Shown piece by piece: positions 1 through 10,915 of a stretch of 25,000 nucleotides of DNA; positions within the stretch are counted from its first letter, which is position 1; each line of letters begins with the position of its first letter. The translations under genes and the position numbers were made by a program. The DNA comes from Chrysomallon squamiferum. Taxonomy: Eukaryota > Mollusca > Gastropoda > Neomphalida > Peltospiridae. The notes beneath the pieces were generated by a model. The model was not told where the DNA came from. It saw nothing but the letters and a program-made list of their open reading frames with translations, and did not search any database. The stretch covers positions 7,819,031 to 7,844,030 of the forward strand of contig CM022676.1 in assembly GCA_012295275.1 (NCBI GenBank), read 5' to 3'.

Positions 1-480
1 ACGGTTTTGTAGGGTCATGATATGCATGAAGTCTTTTAAAATCTATACAAAAACGTCCAGACATATAAATAAATGTTGTTGTTTAATTATTTTTGAATAT
101 GATAACAATATTATGAATATATAGACAAAGGACCAAATCACATTGTAATAGATATTAAATTATAAAATAAATTCCTGTGCCAGTGCGTTCTTTAATTCTT
201 AAACATATACATGCGAGTGCCAGGTATTCAATTTTGTCTCTATTTAAAACAAATATAACTACTTAAATATAAAAACTGTCTGGCGAATTCGAAGTATTCT
301 TGTAGCTTATATGTTTATAATTTGAAGTAACAAGTGTCAAAAGACAAAAAGATTCTTCCAAAGAACATTGTTAAGATTAATGCCAAAACAAAGTTAAACC
401 AAAAGTGGCCAATTGTAATTACATTCATTGTCACTACAGCTTTTTGTAATTAACAATAAAATTTCTGATCTAGTGCAATC
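1..480. other. AT-rich non-coding stretch
   Basis: No open frame of credible composition, splice-bounded Ig-like exon or RNA gene is visible here. The sequence is AT-rich and not obviously repetitive until the simple-sequence tract that follows. Confidence 0.5.
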
Positions 481-489
481 CAGTGCAAG

Positions 490-690
490 TATGTATGTAT
501 GTGTGTTTGTGTGTGTGTATGTGTGTGTGTGTATATATATATATATACACATATACATATATATATACGTATGTATATACATACACATATACATATATAT
601 ACACACATATATACATATATACACACATGTACATACATACGTACATACATACATACACACATATATATAAATATATACATACACACATAA
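490..690. repeat. Compound TG/TA/CA and ATAC microsatellite
   Basis: Alternating (TG)n, (TA)n, (CA)n and (ATAC)n runs. Both strands are open in several frames because the tract has few stops; the translations are Tyr/Thr/His/Cys/Val-rich low complexity and are not genes. Confidence 0.9.
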
Positions 691-821
691 AATATTTTAA
701 AGGTTTTCTGCAAAAAAATTTGAAAGACTGACAAATATATTTAATGTTGTTAACATTATATTTAGTGATTATATAGATAAATAGAGAGATCGATAGATAT
801 TCATTTGAACATAGATGTTGA

Positions 822-868
<47 letters not shown>

Positions 869-1030
869 ATATATATATATATCACTATTTTTCTTTGACA
901 GTAAATACAATTTTCAGTTTTCTGTTATAATTTAATGTTTCGCATCGTACGTAAATAAAGCAGCATTTCTCTACGTACAGAAGATAAAACGTTTTTCATG
1001 TTTTTTCTCTATCGATTTTTGTAGTCGCGC
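691..1030. repeat. Segmental duplicate, copy 1 (with 4590-4890)
   Basis: Direct repeat of 4590-4890. Shared blocks include TAATTTAATGTTTCGCATCG and TTTTTCTCTATCGATTTTT in the same order. This copy carries an (ATCT)n plus (AT)n insertion at about 823-883 that the other lacks. No coding content is recognised. Confidence 0.8.
823..883. repeat. (ATCT)n/(AT)n microsatellite
   Basis: About eleven ATCT units followed by an (AT)n run. Confidence 0.9.
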
Positions 1031-1480
1031 CATACATAGATACTCATATACATAATGGAAAGCGGTATGGAAACTTCATCGCTTATCTGTGAAACGGCGA
1101 AATTATATAGACCTATGAAACAAAACATCGTAAGGCATTTTAAGGATCAAGAACATTAATTTACTACTTTTCAGGCATATATTAGTTTGAATTTTGCGTC
1201 AGAAATCCTAATTTCTTTCTGCAAATTTCACTGATTTTCTGGTTGTTTTTCTCTCTTACTGTTACCTGCACCTACATACATGGATAACGGAAATTACTTT
1301 AAGTTATCTAAATTTTAATAGAAAGACTTTGTATTCATTTTAATTTAAACCGGTGCTGTACAATAAAGCATTGTTGCTATAATGTATTTATTTATTTATA
1401 TATTATTTATTTATTTTATAAAAAAGAAACTAAATAGAATAAAATAAAACGAAATAGAATAAAACAATAACAAAATATTG
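1031..1480. other. Non-coding stretch
   Basis: No gene or RNA is recognised. It ends in (TTTA)-rich sequence that leads into the palindromic tandem array. Confidence 0.45.
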
Positions 1481-2500
1481 TTTATCAAATCCGTTTAATA
1501 GTTATAACAACTTAATGGTCTCAGGGGAATAACTCCATTTAAAACAATACATAAGAGTTATTCCTCTGAGACCGTTAATTTGTACCTTAAAACGCATTTG
1601 CATAATAATGAATTTTCCCTATAATTTATTTATTTATTTATTTATTTATTTGTATAGAAAAAGAAATTTAAATAATATAAAATGAAACGAAGCAGATTAA
1701 AACAATAACAAGATATTCTCCAGGTCCGTATAATAGAGTTACAACAAGTTTACGATGTAAGGGGAATAACTGTACTTAAGCTAATAAATAAGAACTATAA
1801 CAGAGTTATTCCTCTTAGTTAACTTGTACTTTAAACAGCATCTGCACAATAGAGCATTGTTGCTATAATTTATTTATTTATCTATTTAATTTATCAAAAA
1901 GAAATTTAAGAGCCAGAACACGTTAACGGTCTAAGTGGAATAAATATATTAAAAATAATAAATAAGAACTAAAACAGAGTTATTCGCCTTGGACCGTTAA
2001 CTTGTACTTTAAATCGCATCGGCACAGTAAAGTATTATTCTTGTAATTTATTTATTATTTATTAACTATTATTCTTATTTAAATTTATTTTATGAAAAAA
2101 GAAATTTAAATAAAATGAAAGAAAACGAAATAGAATAAAAGTAAAAAGATAATATTGTGCAGATACGTTTTCATGCAGTCGTAACAAGTTAACGGTGTAA
2201 GGGGAACAACTCTATTTAAGATAATAAATAAGAACTAAAACAGAGTTATTCCTCTCAGACCATTATCTGTACAATAAACGGTATGTGGATAATAAAGCAT
2301 TGTTGTTGTAATTTATTTATTTTCTAAGAAAGAATTGAAATAAAATCAAATAAAACAAAATCAAATAAACAATAACAATTAATTGTTGTGTAGATGGGTG
2401 TAATATACTTGTGACAAGTTGATGGTCTAAGAGGAATAACTCTAATATTATAAATAAATAAAATAACTAATTAAGGGAAATAACTCTAACATTAAAACTT
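1481..2500. repeat. Diverged tandem array with palindromic core, period about 200-240 bp
   Basis: Four to five diverged units. Each holds an AT-rich part ((ATTT)n, then AAAAAGAAATTTAAATA-like sequence) and a core whose two arms are near reverse complements. In the first unit the arms are about 1510-1535 (left arm contains GGTCTCAGGGGAATAACTC) and 1555-1580 (right arm contains GAGTTATTCCTCTGAGACC). Later units near 1750-1825, 1925-1995, 2190-2260 and 2415-2490 keep the arms with substitutions or partial loss. An isolated copy lies at 5045-5110. The array may be a satellite or a tandemly amplified foldback element. Confidence 0.75.
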
Positions 2501-2776
2501 TAAGTCACTGAGCATTTGCCTTCAGCGCCATTTTTTAAATTTTAAAGACAGAATTTTGTTTAATAATTTAGGAAGAAAGAAAGAAAAATATACGGGTATA
2601 AATCACAGTTTTAGTCTCACCATTTGTTAGCAAACGTTTGTTTCTATAATTTGTTATAATGTTTGTAACCGAAACAAAACTTGAAGACGGAGTCTATCTC
2701 TTTTCATTTCTAAACTTTTATGTAATATTATGATTAGGCTTAGTTTTGTTTATATAAAAAAAATAAAAAAAATAAG

Positions 2777-2780
2777 TTAA

Positions 2781-2867
<87 letters not shown>
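2777..2867. repeat. (AAAT)n microsatellite
   Basis: About 22 uninterrupted TAAA units. The minus-strand translation (Phe-Ile-Tyr-Leu repeats) is an artefact. Confidence 0.95.
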
Positions 2868-3339
2868 GTTTCCAATTTACTTCCACAGATGACTTCTGCT
2901 GAAACTTAGATAGCATGAAAAACATGTTTTATATATTTATTTTAATTTTAAATGCGTCTTTAAGTTCTAATTTTATTTTCATAACAGTCTGAATATTGTT
3001 TAGCTATTGAATCCAAGTATATTTTGCCATTTGCCTCTTGTGGACCGTTTCATTATTTTAACTGCCGTCCACAAAGATCCACCGAATTTACCGTTCTAAC
3101 ATGCGCAATAGATTTCAGCCATTGTCAGGGACGGCACCAGACTATCTGGTGCTCTAGGCCAGGTTAGATTCTGGCGCCCCCAGGAAAATATCAATTTCAA
3201 AATTATATAAGTAATAAAAATAATAATTAAAAATACCCATCTGTGCTCAAATGTCAGGACACTCTAAAAACAAACACTACTTGATGCTATTTTATTTGCA
3301 AATATAAGACAAGAATAAGCAGACATATAGATAGCCAAC
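2868..3339. other. Non-coding stretch with a possible transposon end
   Basis: No gene is recognised. Around 3126-3185 a short GC-richer patch begins CAGGGACGGCACCAG and ends in TGGCGCCCCC. It resembles the terminal sequences of some hAT-type elements. The resemblance is weak and from memory, and no matching second end was found. Confidence 0.3.
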
Positions 3340-4190
3340 AAGAGGAGAACTTCCAGAAAGGTTCCGATGTCATGCTTTTTGGTATCAAAACTGTGATTAG
3401 CACTGTCACGTTTGGCTTACATCTTTGTATGGTGAGCAGTGTAGTTCATAACAAAAATAGCTGAAACAGTTCTACAATACACAAAATCTGTTTGAGAAAT
3501 CTGGATCTTTTGCTGTAGCCTAAGGTTGTTGTATTTATCTGTTTCGTGATATTTTCGTCCTCAAATAAACCGAGGTGTTTTGGTGATTGCTATTGCTGGT
3601 GAGGTAGCATAGATTTAAGTTTGTTGTCTGGACTGTTCTCCTTGGTCTTGTTTGTTTTTAGCTGTGTCGTGATCTCTTGATTCTGAAGAAAGTTGTTGAT
3701 TGTCAGATTCAGTGGCAACTCAATAACCAGCGCTTTGAAGCAGAAAAATCTCTCGATGATTTAAACAATGAACACCATCCCTATTTTCATCAGATTCAGA
3801 ACTATCAAATAGAGACTAATCTAAATATCCGCGTCCAAAACATTTTCATTTTCAAGAATAGATGGTATGTTGTTGAATTATATAATAAATAAATAATAAG
3901 ATTGCAACAACGTTTGCTCCACATACAATATTTTCACTTGCACACTGCAAAAGTTTGTTTCTGTGTTGTAATGAATCGACTTGTGTGGGATATTCTGATG
4001 TAGAAATTTCTGGTTTTATTCATTACATTTATAACAAGAAAAGAAACGGAAGAGCTGAAGGAGCAAAATATAAATTAATTAATATAATGATTTTCATCTG
4101 TACACTTTTACAACTCTGAATACACATGCATTACAAAGATATGACTTCTGAATAAAACAATAAATTTATCTCTTTTGTCCTGAAAAGTTT
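3340..4190. repeat. Dispersed repeat, copy 1 (with 13520-14390)
   Basis: Direct repeat of about 850 bp, colinear with 13520-14390 along its length with substitutions and small indels. Shared blocks include GAATCGACTTGTGTGGGATA and TACACTTTTACAACTCTGAA. A 71-codon plus-strand open frame lies inside (3677-3892), but it is broken in the other copy, so it is not supported as a gene. Probably a non-autonomous transposable element or a segmental duplication; no termini identified. Confidence 0.8.
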
Positions 4191-4527
4191 TTAGTCATTT
4201 ATTTTCCTTTTCGCCCTCTTTTGAAACTTCTAGAAATGTACAGCAGGTGTAAATAGTTCATTTTATATATTATTCAGACTTAAAAGTTATTCAGGAAGAG
4301 GAATCATTAAGAAAAAAAAGATTTCCATATTGTTGCTTTTTTTTTAACAATGGTTAAAGTGATAGAAAATGGATTAAAAGAATTGTGAGCAAGAAGTTAT
4401 AAAGGGAAATAGGACAAGGGACGTAATAAAAGGAACTGATGTAACTACTAAACTAGTGTGTACTATTGTTTTGTTCATTATATTATGTTTCGTTATCTTA
4501 GAGCAGGTTTGTTTCTGTTTCAGCTTT

Positions 4528-4528
<1 letters not shown>
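4191..4528. other. Non-coding stretch
   Basis: AT-rich sequence with poly-A and poly-T runs. No gene, RNA or clear repeat is recognised. Confidence 0.4.

Positions 4529-4569
<41 letters not shown>
4529..4569. repeat. (AC)n microsatellite
   Basis: About 20 AC units. The overlapping Thr-His open frame is an artefact. Confidence 0.95.
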
Positions 4570-4571
<2 letters not shown>

Positions 4572-4589
4572 AACATACACATGCATATA

Positions 4590-4890
4590 CACTTAAGTGA
4601 AGAAAATATTATATGGGTTTTCTGTAAAATATTTAAAAACACTGATAAATATATTTATTGTTGCTCACTATGTTGTTAAGATCATGTATAATGATTAGAT
4701 AGATATTCATCTGAACATAAATATTAATATGTACATATATATCACTATTTTTCATTGACACAGTAAATAAAATGTTCAGTTCTCTTATAATTTAATGTTT
4801 CGCATCGTACCTAAATAAAGCAAGGTTTCTCTACACAATAAATAATGTTTTTCATTTTTTTCTCTATCGATTTTTATAGTTCGGCCATTC
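4590..4890. repeat. Segmental duplicate, copy 2 (with 691-1030)
   Basis: Colinear with the earlier copy. It includes the GGGTTTTCTGTAAAA block, the GTTTCGCATCGTAC block and the CTCTATCGATTTTT block. It lacks the (ATCT)n expansion. Confidence 0.8.
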
Positions 4891-5044
4891 TGATTTAACA
4901 CACATCTCTTTTCTTTTCTATAATTCTCAGTTTATCTGTTACTTGTCTGTGTCCATCTGTTTCTCTGTCTGATATATGCATTTATAATTTCTTTTTTATA
5001 AAATAACTAATAAATTACAACAATAATCCTTTTATTGTGCAGAT

Positions 5045-5110
5045 GCGGTTTAGAATATAATTAACGGTCTAAAGAGGAATAACTTTTATATAGAGTTATT
5101 CCCCTTAACT
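5045..5110. repeat. Isolated copy of the palindromic core
   Basis: Contains AACGGTCTAAAGAGGAATAAC followed by an inverted arm GAGTTATTCCCC, matching the core of the 1481-2500 array. It lies downstream of the second segmental duplicate, as the array lies downstream of the first, so it was probably carried along in that duplication. Confidence 0.7.
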
Positions 5111-5204
5111 TGTCCAACTGTGTTATACGTATCTACATTACAATTTATTGCTATTGTTGATTTGGTTATGTTTTATTTTATTTTAATTTATTTCATTGTA
5201 TTTT

Positions 5205-5353
5205 ATTTTCTATAAAATAAATAAATAAACAAATACGTACAAATACACACAAGCGCACGTACAGGCACAAATGTACAAACAATAACATACATTCATTCGT
5301 AAACACACATTAACACACATTAAACACATATGTAGATACACCTGTACATACAT

Positions 5354-5427
<74 letters not shown>

Positions 5428-5620
5428 ACACAAACACATACACAAACACACACACACACACAAAGCAAATCTCAGGATACCTGACACAAAACAGATGGTA
5501 ATACGCATAATCTTTTCTTATTTTGGTTTTATATAAATTTCTCTCTCTCTCTCTATCACACACACACATAAACAAACGCACACAAATACAAATATGCACA
5601 CTCAAACACAAATACACTTA
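5205..5620. repeat. (CT)n and (AC)-rich simple sequence
   Basis: A pure (CT)n run of about 32 units occupies 5357-5421, flanked by AC-rich tracts and a second short (CT)n near 5540-5555. The minus-strand open frame with an Arg-Glu repeat is a by-product of (GA)n. Confidence 0.9.
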
Positions 5621-5764
5621 AGAAAGAAACATCAAGACAGACGACATAAAACAGGTGGTACTACGTATTTCACCAGACTTTCTGAAACTCTGGATAAATA
5701 GTCTTAATATCGTTGATTGATTTATTACCTGTGTGACAATGTAAAAAAAATCAGATATTGTACT

Positions 5765-6108
5765 GCAGTACACATTAATACATTGAATTCATCTGTACGT
5801 TGAGAACGCAGTACACATTAATACAGTGAGTTCATGATTACGTTGACAACGGAGTACACATTAATACAGTGAATTCATGATTACGTTGACAACGCAGTAC
5901 ACATTAATACAGTGAGTTCATGATTACGTTGACAACGCAGTACACATTAATACAGTGAATTTATGATTACGTTGACAACGCAGTACACGTTAATACAGTG
6001 ATTTCATAATTACGTTGACAACGCAGTACACATTAATAGAGTGAGTTCATAATTACGTTGACAACGCAGTAACCATTAATACAGTGAATTCTTGGTTATG
6101 TTGATGGG
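5765..6108. repeat. 43-bp minisatellite, eight copies
   Basis: Eight consecutive units of exactly 43 bp, beginning at 5765, 5808, 5851, 5894, 5937, 5980, 6023 and 6066. Each contains GTACACATTAATACAGTGA and ends TACGTTGACAAC or a close variant. The left flank (GGATAAATAGTC at about 5694) and the right flank (AGATTAAACGAGAATGAAAA at about 6212) recur in inverted orientation around a shorter version of the repeat in intron 1 of the minus-strand receptor gene (23570-23785). Confidence 0.9.
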
Positions 6109-6470
6109 ACCAGTTTATAAATAATATTATGATTTAATAACACTAGATTTTTATATTCTATTCCTAATGTAGGTTTTCTCTCTATAATTTTTTTATACAT
6201 TGACGCAAAACAGTGTCTAGATTAAACGAGAATGAAAAACAGTGACAATAATGTAATTTAAAGTTTTATCAAACAATATAATGAAATACTTTACAATATA
6301 ATATAATATTGCACGATATGATATCATAAGAACACAATAGAAAAAATACAGTGACTTGGCAGAAAGAATATTAGGTGTCTGGGGTCACATTTTTTTTGTA
6401 CGTATGCTTCCATCCATGGCTGGTTTTAACCAGAGTTGTAGAGATACAATATATCAGATTAAAACTGACC
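6109..6470 (+). other. Inverted copy of receptor intron 1 sequence, then non-coding DNA
   Basis: About 6190-6310 matches the reverse complement of about 23460-23590 (a GCGCAAAACA to AACGAGAATGAAAA block, then AT-rich sequence). This suggests that part of a third receptor copy in plus orientation once lay here. No signal-peptide exon is found on its left where one would be expected. From 6310 to 6470 no gene is recognised. Confidence 0.55.
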
Positions 6471-7440
6471 AAGTCATGTCATGCGGTAAGAAACAAAACT
6501 GACGAACAGGCAAATTCAAAATGGCCGCCTTTTATCTCTTTGGAACACACAGTTTATTATGAAATATCATCTAAGAATTTGTAGAAATATTTTTCATTAT
6601 TAAAAATAAACGCACGCACACATACACACACATACACATGTATATACAAATCTGTGTGTATATATATATATATAGACACACACACACAACATATAAAGAT
6701 GAACATATGCACATACATGTATTTACTCACCTAGTTACTTACAAAGAAAAAAAGAAGTACATTCAGCATACATACTTGCATGGATACATACTACATACAT
6801 ACATACATATATACATACATACATACATACATACATACACACGTAACCACTTATATACATACAGATTGCTATAATATATATAAATACATACGTACATATA
6901 TACACACAGGCATAACAACCAAAAAAAGCATTACCCACCCAGAAAAAAACGGATTCGTCTTGTCATAACAGAAGAAACAGAACTTGACAAGCAGTCAAAT
7001 TCAAAATGGCCGCCCTTTATCTCCTTGCAGCACCCAGTTTATTATAAAATATCACATGAGAATTTGCACAAACATTTCTCATTATTAAAAATGAACAGAT
7101 CCACACACACAAGCAAATGTACTTATATACATATATATATATATAAACGAACAAACACAGATACACATATATTTACTTACCTGCTTACTTACACATACAA
7201 AAAACCCCAACAACAACCACAACAACAACAAAACACATTCAGCATACATATATGCATACACACATACATTCATACACACGTAACAACTTATCTACATACC
7301 TGCAAATATACAAATACACATTACTATAACATAAACTACCTACATACGTACATATATACACCCAGGTATAAACCCCCCACAAAACATAACAAAAAAGTAA
7401 ACACACAAAAACAAGAAAAGGTATTGAACAAAACCAAGTA
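6471..7440. repeat. Tandem duplication, two copies of about 485 bp
   Basis: 6471-6955 and 6956-7440 are colinear. Shared blocks are CAAATTCAAAATGGCCGCC (6511 and 6996), CAGTTTATTAT, ACATTCAGCATACATA and CATACGTACATATATACAC. Both copies hold ATAC-type microsatellites that differ in length. Short open frames here are Tyr/Ile/His/Thr-rich microsatellite translations. Confidence 0.8.
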
Positions 7441-7480
7441 TTCAAAATATAATGCTGTATGGCAAGTCTAAGTTTAATTT

Positions 7481-7670
7481 TGCCAGTGGTGCAAGCTTTG
7501 ACACAAAAGAATAGATGAACGCAAACATTACAAAACACAAAAAGAACGGTGTGCTTCGTGGGAGAATATTCGGTCTGAAAATACATATTTGCCAGTGCAA
7601 GGGTTAACACACAAAACAATAAACACCCGCAAACATTACAAAACACAAAGAACGGCGTGCTTCGTGGGAA
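7481..7670 (+). repeat. Two upstream direct repeats (plus-strand paralogue)
   Basis: Two units start at 7482 and 7591 with GCCAGTG. Each runs through GCAAACATTACAAAACACAA to the block AACGGYGTGCTTCGTGGGA (ending about 7563 and 7669). The same block, inverted, occurs three times at 24511-24740 upstream of the intact gene. Confidence 0.8.
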
Positions 7671-8160
7671 GCGATGATTAACACCTATTACTGAGCGACC
7701 TTTTTTCTTGTCTGATTAATCTCCACGTAGACAATATTCGGTGACGTTATTCGTCTTCGGGGTGCATGATGATTACTCTCGGTCTAAAATAGCGTTCGTC
7801 GCGCTGAAGAGCGGTCACGTTTCAGTCAGCTGACCATTACGTCACTGTTTAGGTCGTTTCGAACGTGTCCGAAGATTTCCGAGTCTGTCATTTTCTGATA
7901 GAGGTCTTGGATTTCGTCTTGTCGTGTATGTACGAGTAAATAGCACTTTTTATACGCTACCAGCGATCGGCTGAAGTCAGTCGAGTGGTTCTAGCGTATG
8001 ATAGATGCTGTTTTTTACAAGGATTAAAACGGATGTTTGTTTTGTGAAACAGGAAGTACATATGGTAACATAGCAACAGAAAAGTAAACAAGGAAGAATT
8101 TAAAAGAAGAAGGTGGAGAAGAAACTATTTTTGTATTAACAGAAGTGAAAACAAGAAATT
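7671..8160 (+). promoter_or_regulatory. Probable promoter and 5' UTR of the plus-strand paralogue
   Basis: This stretch aligns in inverted orientation with about 24010-24490 upstream of the intact receptor gene. The best-kept part is 8045-8160 (GAAACAGGAAGTA, then AGCAACAGAAAAGTAAACAAGG, then GAAGAAACTATTTTT). Conservation between two diverged copies outside coding sequence suggests promoter and 5' UTR, but a recent duplication alone could explain it. No convincing TATA box was picked out. Confidence 0.5.
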
Positions 8161-8447
8161 AGTGAACATAACATAACATTACATAACAGTTCATAACAGA
8201 GCGTTGCGTAACGTAATTAACATAATGTAATACAATTGAAAAATATATTAAAAAAAGTATAAAATAATAATAATAATGATAATAATAATAATAATAATAA
8301 TAATGATAATAATAATAATAAGAACAATAATAGTAATAATACAAACCCAACGCAACATATAACCTAACAGTAAAAATAAAAATAAAAATAATTTTAATTT
8401 TTTTAATTATAATTGAATTTATTATAATTATAATTATAATTATTTTA

Positions 8448-8519
<72 letters not shown>

Positions 8520-8557
8520 TTTATTTTATAATATTTTTATATTTTTTTTAAATTTAA
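8161..8557. repeat. (AAT)n and (ATT)n tracts where exon 1 is missing
   Basis: A TTACATAACA-type repeat at 8165-8240 is followed by (AAT)n at 8264-8342 and (ATT)n at 8447-8516. In the intact gene, the signal-peptide exon follows the (ATT)n tract. Here I find no counterpart, so the exon was lost or moved. Confidence 0.7.
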
Positions 8558-8563
8558 TGTCAG

Positions 8564-8875
8564 GATTACAAGTTAACAACATCAGAGGTACATGTAGGTG
8601 TTGGATCACCTATTACTTTTATCTGTCGAAGAGACGTGCCTGGTAGAATTACCTGGTTTGAGAATACCACAAAGTACATCATAGATGTAGGAGCAAGACA
8701 AGGTCAATGTGATTTTGTTAATAAAGCTCCAAAAGAATACAGTTTTTACTGTTCAGAATACATAAACACTCTCACAGTACAATCTGTCAATTTCAGTCAG
8801 CATGCAACAGTGTGGAGCTGTGGTAACACTGCACCACTCAGCAATCGAATAATATTCTTAACATTACCGAAAACT
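8564..8875 (+). pseudogene. A-type Ig exon of the plus-strand paralogue
   Basis: Open frame matching the first A-type Ig exon of the minus-strand gene. It keeps the strand-B cysteine in ITFICRR, the core tryptophan in RITWFEN, two extra cysteines (GQCDF and FYCSE) and the strand-F cysteine in TVWSC. By homology the exon should start at 8559, but the preceding AG has become AT. The nearest usable acceptor is CAG at 8561-8563. The donor GTAAGT at 8876 is perfect. Taken from 8564 to 8875 the exon is 312 nt with both ends in phase 0, whereas all comparable exons are phase 1; joining it to the next exon would break the frame. Confidence 0.7.
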
Positions 8876-8939
8876 GTAAGTTCAACATTAAAGACTCTTT
8901 CACAATACAGTTTCATTATTTCAGTATCACTGTTAACAG

Positions 8940-9215
8940 CATATCACACACACTATTGTGTTACATAAACTCTCAACACAACTTGATTACACAAGCTCAC
9001 AATACTACACCATTACATAACCTCACATTACACTATTAGATAACCTCACATTACACCATTATATAACCTCTCAACACAACTTCATTACACAACTTCGCAA
9101 TACTACACCATTACATAACCTCACATTACACCATTAGATAACCTCACATTACACCATTATATAACCTCTCAACACTACACCATTACATAACCTCGCAACA
9201 CTACACCATTACATA
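8940..9215. repeat. Minisatellite, unit about 23 bp
   Basis: Repeats of CACATTACACCATTAGATAACCT and variants (ACACCATTACATAACCTC) in the intron of the plus-strand paralogue. About ten imperfect copies, some with CTCAACACAACTTCATTACA blocks inserted. Confidence 0.85.
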
Positions 9216-9785
9216 ACTTATTTATTATTAATATTATATATATATAGATTGAAAGAGAGATAGATTTTCATGGAGAGAGAATGAAAGAAAGAAAGATGGA
9301 AGGTTAGATAAATAGATTTATAGGTACATAGACAGACAGATAAATACATAGATAGTCAGAGGTATTACATGTTTTATGTTTATAATTATCATTCTAGGAA
9401 ATATCTACAGTTAATGATGACAAAAGAATAAACTCAGTAAAACAAAGCAATACTGTAATTCAGTTGATTATCAGTTTTATGTTCATAATTATCATTCTAC
9501 GAAATATGTACTTTTAATGATTTGTAAACAATTTTTATTTGTTATTTTATTATTATTATTTTAAATAAATAAATAATAAAGAAAGAAAGAAATAGTAGCG
9601 ACAGTAATAGTAATTATGATATCAACCGCAACAACTTAAACACTACATCATCACAACAACTGCAAAGCAATGTTCATAACTAACAGTGGTTACTATCAGC
9701 AAAAATAAAACAAAACAAAATATGACAAGAAATGACGATGATGATACTGGCGATGTTGATGATGATGATGTTGACGTTTTTATAG
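9216..9785. other. Intron of the plus-strand paralogue
   Basis: Non-coding. Two copies of a TTATAATTATCATTCTA-containing block (about 9380 and 9485) correspond in inverted orientation to the doubled block at 22790-22960 in intron 2 of the intact gene. An Asp-rich open frame entering the next exon comes from the GATGAT repeat and is intronic. Confidence 0.5.
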
Positions 9786-10046
9786 AAGGTCCTGGAACAT
9801 CACTCAAGTTGAATACTTCGTCTGTTGTGACTGCTATGGAAGGAAGTGACGTCACAGTGTCTTGTTCGGCGACGTGTTTCATAAAGTGTAATTATCAGTG
9901 GGAGTTCGCAGATGACGTTATAAGTAACACGGGTGTTCTCTCATTGGCTGATATTAAGAGATCACAATCAGGTCTCTATGTGTGTACGGCTGAAAATCCA
10001 GATACGAAAGAAACTGCCTATGAATTACTTGTTTTGATTGTACTAT
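9786..10046 (+). pseudogene. B-type Ig exon 1 of the plus-strand paralogue
   Basis: Exon of 261 nt, phase 1 at both ends, with acceptor TTTTTATAG and donor GTAAGT, the same length as B exons in the intact gene. It encodes a compact Ig domain: EGPGTSL start, EGSDVTVSC strand B, CSATCFIKC triple cysteine, NYQW core tryptophan, SGLYVCTAENPDT strand F. The exon itself is intact; only its unit is defective. The nearest relative is the minus-strand B exon at 22071-22331. Confidence 0.75.
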
Positions 10047-10915
10047 GTAAGTAAGAAACTAATTATACTAAAATTAAAAATGATAAAATAAACAGATAAC
10101 TTAATATTTGTTAGAGGTTTATGCTTAACATGTGCGACAACCAATAATAAACAGCAGAGAATCAAGAGAACAGTTTTCATTATTCGGGACTTTAAATCAT
10201 GTACAAGTTAATAATGATGCATTTTTCTCATACTGTGTCAAATTTCACACAAACATTTAGCGTAGCAGATGCGCAATTTTTAGTAGCTAAAGCCATAGCG
10301 ACTGTTGTTGCTGCCGATGTCTTTTATTTCGTTTATTTTGTTGGATTTAGGAATTATGTGGCATATCATTATTTAGAATTAATTTGCCTTATGACTTCAC
10401 TAAATAGATATACATAAAAGAAAAAAACAACAACTCTGTCATCATAACCAATATCTTTATCCGTAAGAAAATATTATAAAAAAACTGGAATATTAAGCTA
10501 CACAGTTAATAAATCAAAGGAAATAAACGAAGGATCGAACGCTTCAGACATCTGAAATCGCTCTGGCCGTGTCACATGCTGAGAACATCACACATTTTGG
10601 TACCCAAAACGAAATACCTGCCACCCTAAATAACAGTATGAAAGTTTGGCAGAGCATGAGAAAAATGCATAATTTTTAATTTCTACATGATTTAAATACC
10701 CGAATGCGGTAAAACTGTTGATTCTCCGTTATTTTTTAAAAATCACAAAAGAAATGAATACGACGATGAAGCTGAATATGTATAGTATTCATTATATTTA
10801 TTGTTTTTGAAATTATGTAAAAGTAATGACAAGCCAGAAATGCAAATAAGGAAATGATATTCAAGGAAAGCAAAAACACATCACAAAATTTATTTATTTA
10901 TTTATTCATTCACAG
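10047..10915. other. Intron lacking the second A-type Ig exon
   Basis: In the intact gene an A-type Ig exon lies between the two B-type exons. Here I find no cysteine-containing remnant of it. A 72-codon open frame (10199-10417) has no Ig features or splice support and is not called. Confidence 0.5.

Noticed and set aside
394-734. Many overlapping open frames of 60-96 codons on both strands
   Set aside because: All are translations of the TG/TA/CA microsatellite; composition is almost entirely Tyr, Ile, Thr, His, Cys and Val.
2740-2925. Minus-strand 61-codon frame with Phe-Ile-Tyr-Leu repeats
   Set aside because: Read-through of an (AAAT)n microsatellite.
3677-3892. 71-codon plus-strand frame
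   Set aside because: Lies in a dispersed repeat; the second copy at 13.5-14.4 kb is interrupted in this frame and no domain is recognised.
5210-5617. 135-codon minus-strand frame with an Arg-Glu tract
   Set aside because: Produced by (CT)n and (AC)n simple sequence; no conserved flank.
6638-7646. Several frames of 62-148 codons
   Set aside because: Low-complexity translations of ATAC-type repeats in a tandem duplication; the two copies do not share a frame.
8159-8350. Minus-strand poly-Tyr frame
   Set aside because: Translation of an (AAT)n tract.
9643-9882. 79-codon minus-strand frame with a hydrophobic stretch
   Set aside because: Antisense shadow of the plus-strand B-type Ig exon and its intron.
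10199-10417. 72-codon plus-strand frame, partly hydrophobic
   Set aside because: No Ig cysteines, no splice support and nothing comparable in the intact gene; probably chance.
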